DNA of 8,273 nt from Bryobacterales bacterium. Its GTDB lineage: Bacteria; Acidobacteriota; Terriglobia; Bryobacterales; Bryobacteraceae. The notes beneath the pieces were generated by a model, which was given only the letters and a program-made list of their open reading frames with translations, searched no databases and had not been told where the DNA came from. Where the stretch lies: the NCBI GenBank assembly GCA_009697495.1, contig SHUN01000106.1, positions 1 to 8,273 of the forward strand, read 5' to 3'. Numbering within the stretch: position 1 is the first letter of the stretch; each line of letters begins with the position of its first letter. The position numbers and the translations under genes were made by a program. Of this stretch, positions 7,701 to 8,273 are shown one piece after another.

Positions 7701-8093
7701 CACGACGGAGCCCAGAGTGGCGTCCTCCGTTTTGAGGAGCGGAGTGGAGGCGGAGACTTCGACGCGTTCGGCCTGCTGGCCGACTTGCAGCTGGAAATCG
7801 ATGCGGGCCTTTTGATTCAGCTCCAGTGAAACGTTGCGGCGGACTTCCGTTTTGAAGCCGGGCGCGACACAGGTGACCTCATAGGAACCGGAGTCGACGA
7901 GGGGGAAAATGTAGTTTCCCGTTTCGTTGGAGGTTGCCGTGCGGACGTCGCCGGTTTCGACGCGTTTGGACGTGATAACTGCGCCGGGGACGACGGCGCC
8001 GGAGGCATCGGTGACGAGGCCGAGAATTTGGGTGGATGCTGTTTGGGTAAAGACGTTTGCGGCGATCAGGAATAACAAGGCTACATATTTCAT
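4692..8093 (-). CDS. TonB-dependent receptor, OAR-like, with N-terminal carboxypeptidase-regulatory-like domain
   Basis: A complete 1133-residue outer-membrane protein. Residues 1 to about 20 are a signal peptide (Lys2, hydrophobic ALLFLIAANVF, cleavage probably near TAS). A carboxypeptidase regulatory-like (CarboxypepD_reg) beta-sandwich follows at about 22-105, with GLVTDASGAVVPGA and ETGNYIFP. The plug runs roughly 115-250, with ELPLNGRNFAQAATLMPGV (138-156), NGQRDANQNITLDG and ANVSIKSGTNRYHG. The rest is a beta-barrel ending in the terminal phenylalanine of GLKYIF, as expected for recognition by the BAM complex. Typical late-barrel phrases are present (RFEAFNFLNTPQFNAP). Length and style fit the expanded acidobacterial receptor families, often presumed to import oligosaccharides or peptides; the substrate cannot be read from sequence. 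A Cys-x2-Cys pair lies at 1038 and 1041. It converges on the hydroxyproline operon and is not in its transcript, so a functional link is unproven. Confidence 0.93.
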   Translation of the reverse strand: MKYVALLFLIAANVFTQTASTQILGLVTDASGAVVPGAVITSKRVETGDVRTATSNETGNYIFPLVDSGSYEVTCVAPGFKTEVRRNVSLELNQKARIDFQLQVGQQAERVEVSASTPLLKTEDATLGSVVDHRRVVELPLNGRNFAQAATLMPGVVYGSARMGVDGQQTIGTRAMPGQIVGLSANGQRDANQNITLDGVSATDGFKSSMLFVPSVEAIEEFKVQSAVYSAEYGMNSGAQANVSIKSGTNRYHGTAFEFLRNDTFDARGFFLAPNQAKNKLRRNQFGGLFSGPIVKDKTFFLVNYEGRRERRGTPSRTTVPTLAMRGGDMSEIIRPGNRWYPNDANPAVNRAIRLPGDSLPFPGNIIPRNLINPVSLNILTAKKGSPLPEGGFMPLPNMDDIALAARNTQNLAGSNDQELDSNQFLTRVDHRFNENHRLFARYVLVPSRWLNQPLLRVNQFTTQFRAQNLGVGHTWMVNPRMLNDLRVGYNRIRANQVAFQTNTDFTHRDLGLDMRVTGDGNRVLTPREEGLPNINITSFSGIGSGNVTFNTNETAEVADSVSINRGRHNFKFGGQWRFSPVVNEASNQPRGQITFSPDITGIPDAFSAFMLGVPLNANSAEGVPTNDMHQKKVGLYWLDDWKATSRLTVNFGLRWDWFGAVTDVGGRIRNLSFANKDVRTVNGAAIPLLVPDPLVSEALYDINWKQIMPRLGIVYRFSDRMVLRTGSGLFYSPQQTNNFNILGLNPPFSGSTVFQNDRTRPTATIQNPFAGSPVGGGPAALVMLGWTKANHDNRSMYLNNKIWQWTMELERSFGQNFVTGIAYVGSAGSHLDMPVSNFNNPDPGPAAVQGRRPYQFYADSRNPNTLLPLGTVRRLESWTNSNYHALQLRTEKRYSRGLMFNASFNFQKAMYIGYGVNEGGPFGNSFTQNPRDRLADYGRSQIDQRFRLVLSQIWEIPWLRTASGIKGIVLGGWAVNGIVQLTSGLPVTVSQTGDSQNTGPSSFARPHVVAGQSVGRVYESRTIDRWFNTAAFIRSKCNGCAGEGIYEGPLGYGNAGVSLFDAPGQKTWDFALFKEFKPREGHRIQFRFEAFNFLNTPQFNAPSRSLGAADFGRIGGTVSNNREMQLGLKYIF

Positions 8094-8103
8094 GTTGGTG
8101 TTT

Positions 8104-8107
8104 CTCC
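8104..8107 (-). promoter_or_regulatory. Ribosome binding site of the TonB-dependent receptor gene
   Basis: On the minus strand GGAG (in CGGAGAAACACC) lies 10 bases before the ATG at 8093. It supports this start, as does the signal peptide that begins immediately. The frame stays open further upstream without a stop, so the choice of start depends on these two signs. Confidence 0.6.
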
Positions 8108-8120
8108 GTTGGACGGGAAT

Positions 8121-8126
8121 AGTATA
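8121..8126 (-). promoter_or_regulatory. Possible -10 promoter element of the receptor gene
   Basis: On the minus strand TATACT, one base from the TATAAT consensus, sits in the AT-rich patch GTATATACTATT within an otherwise GC-rich 67-base intergenic stretch. It would place a transcript start about 20 bases before the receptor ATG. No good -35 box is seen at the proper distance, so this is a weak call; the receptor may instead be read from a promoter upstream of the preceding gene. Confidence 0.3.
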
Positions 8127-8160
8127 TACGGTTGCGGTGGCGTCGGGGAAACCGGCTCCC

Positions 8161-8273
8161 TTACGGTCGCGGCTCGGTAACGGGTTTCGCGGTAACGGGT
8201 TTCGCGGTAACGGGTTTTGGCGCCGGGATGTGGTCGTGAAAGATGGGTTCGAAGTACCACTGGTCGATGTCGG
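8161..8273 (-). CDS. Unrecognised protein, C-terminal 36 residues (5' end outside window), with KPVTA pentapeptide tail
   Basis: Reading the minus strand from the window edge gives DIDQWYFEPIFHDHIPAP, then KPVTA, KPVTA, KPVTE and PRP, ending at TAA (8161-8163 on the plus strand). All three minus-strand frames are open here, so frame choice matters. This one is favoured because nearly all of its third codon positions outside the repeat are G or C (GAC, ATC, CAG, TAC, TTC, CAC) and because it ends just before a normal intergenic gap. The Pro/Lys/Thr/Val-rich tail looks like a flexible linker-type C-terminus. The family is not recognisable from so short a piece. It lies 67 bases upstream of the receptor gene in the same direction and could share a transcript with it. 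Confidence 0.55.
   Translation of the reverse strand, partial: DIDQWYFEPIFHDHIPAPKPVTAKPVTAKPVTEPRP
8176..8218. repeat. 15-base tandem repeat, almost three copies
   Basis: Plus-strand unit GGTAACGGGTTTCGC occurs at 8176-8190 and 8191-8205, identical, with a third partial copy at 8206-8218 whose first 12 bases match before it diverges. The unit is a multiple of three, so on the minus strand each copy adds one KPVTA pentapeptide without shifting the frame. This supports the view that the repeat is coding. Confidence 0.9.

Noticed and set aside
8176..8218. CRISPR array or operator repeats
   Set aside because: The units abut without spacers and are 15 bases long, a multiple of three, in a frame that gives a regular pentapeptide; a coding tandem repeat is simpler.
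8121..8273. N-terminal extension of the receptor upstream of 8093
   Set aside because: The frame is open upstream, but the ATG at 8093 has a ribosome binding site and begins a normal signal peptide, while the upstream reading looks non-coding.

Overview
The window looks like a piece of a GC-rich chromosome from an acidobacterium, probably near Bryobacterales/Solibacter. That placement is an inference. It rests mainly on the large TonB-dependent receptor on the minus strand, which has an N-terminal carboxypeptidase-regulatory-like domain and the plug phrase ELPLNGRNF, both typical of the very expanded OAR-type receptor families of Acidobacteriota. No rRNA, tRNA, CRISPR array, insertion sequence or phage gene was found, and there is no gene-free stretch over 300 bases.

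Left part (1-4715, plus strand): six tightly packed genes that read as one operon. First comes the C-terminal end of a DUF885 family putative peptidase, cut by the window edge. Four bases later starts a DapA-superfamily lyase that closely resembles the Delta1-pyrroline-4-hydroxy-2-carboxylate deaminases of hydroxyproline clusters. It is followed by a two-cysteine proline racemase family enzyme (4-hydroxyproline 2-epimerase), a DAO-family FAD oxidoreductase, a 78-residue [2Fe-2S] protein, and an FAD/NAD-type oxidoreductase with a C-terminal cysteine-rich BFD-like segment. The last five overlap start-on-stop (ATGA three times, an 8-base overlap once).

Together these genes encode trans-4-hydroxy-L-proline breakdown. 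The epimerase makes cis-4-hydroxy-D-proline. A three-part dehydrogenase (FAD subunit, small 2Fe-2S subunit, FAD/BFD subunit) oxidises it to Delta1-pyrroline-4-hydroxy-2-carboxylate. The deaminase converts that to 2-oxoglutarate semialdehyde. The final dehydrogenase to 2-oxoglutarate is not in the window. A peptidase gene joined to the front suggests that hydroxyproline-containing peptides are the source, but this is inference.

Right part (4692-8273, minus strand): a complete 1133-residue TonB-dependent receptor converges on the operon and overlaps its last gene by 24 bases, so both stop codons lie inside the other gene. Upstream of the receptor, after 67 bases holding a good ribosome binding site and a weak possible -10 box, lies the C-terminal end of an unrecognised protein whose tail contains three copies of a KPVTA-type pentapeptide, encoded by 15-base tandem repeats.

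The plus strand appears G-rich over C in most of the window, whichever strand is coding. This would fit a replication-strand skew and helps explain the many long spurious reading frames.
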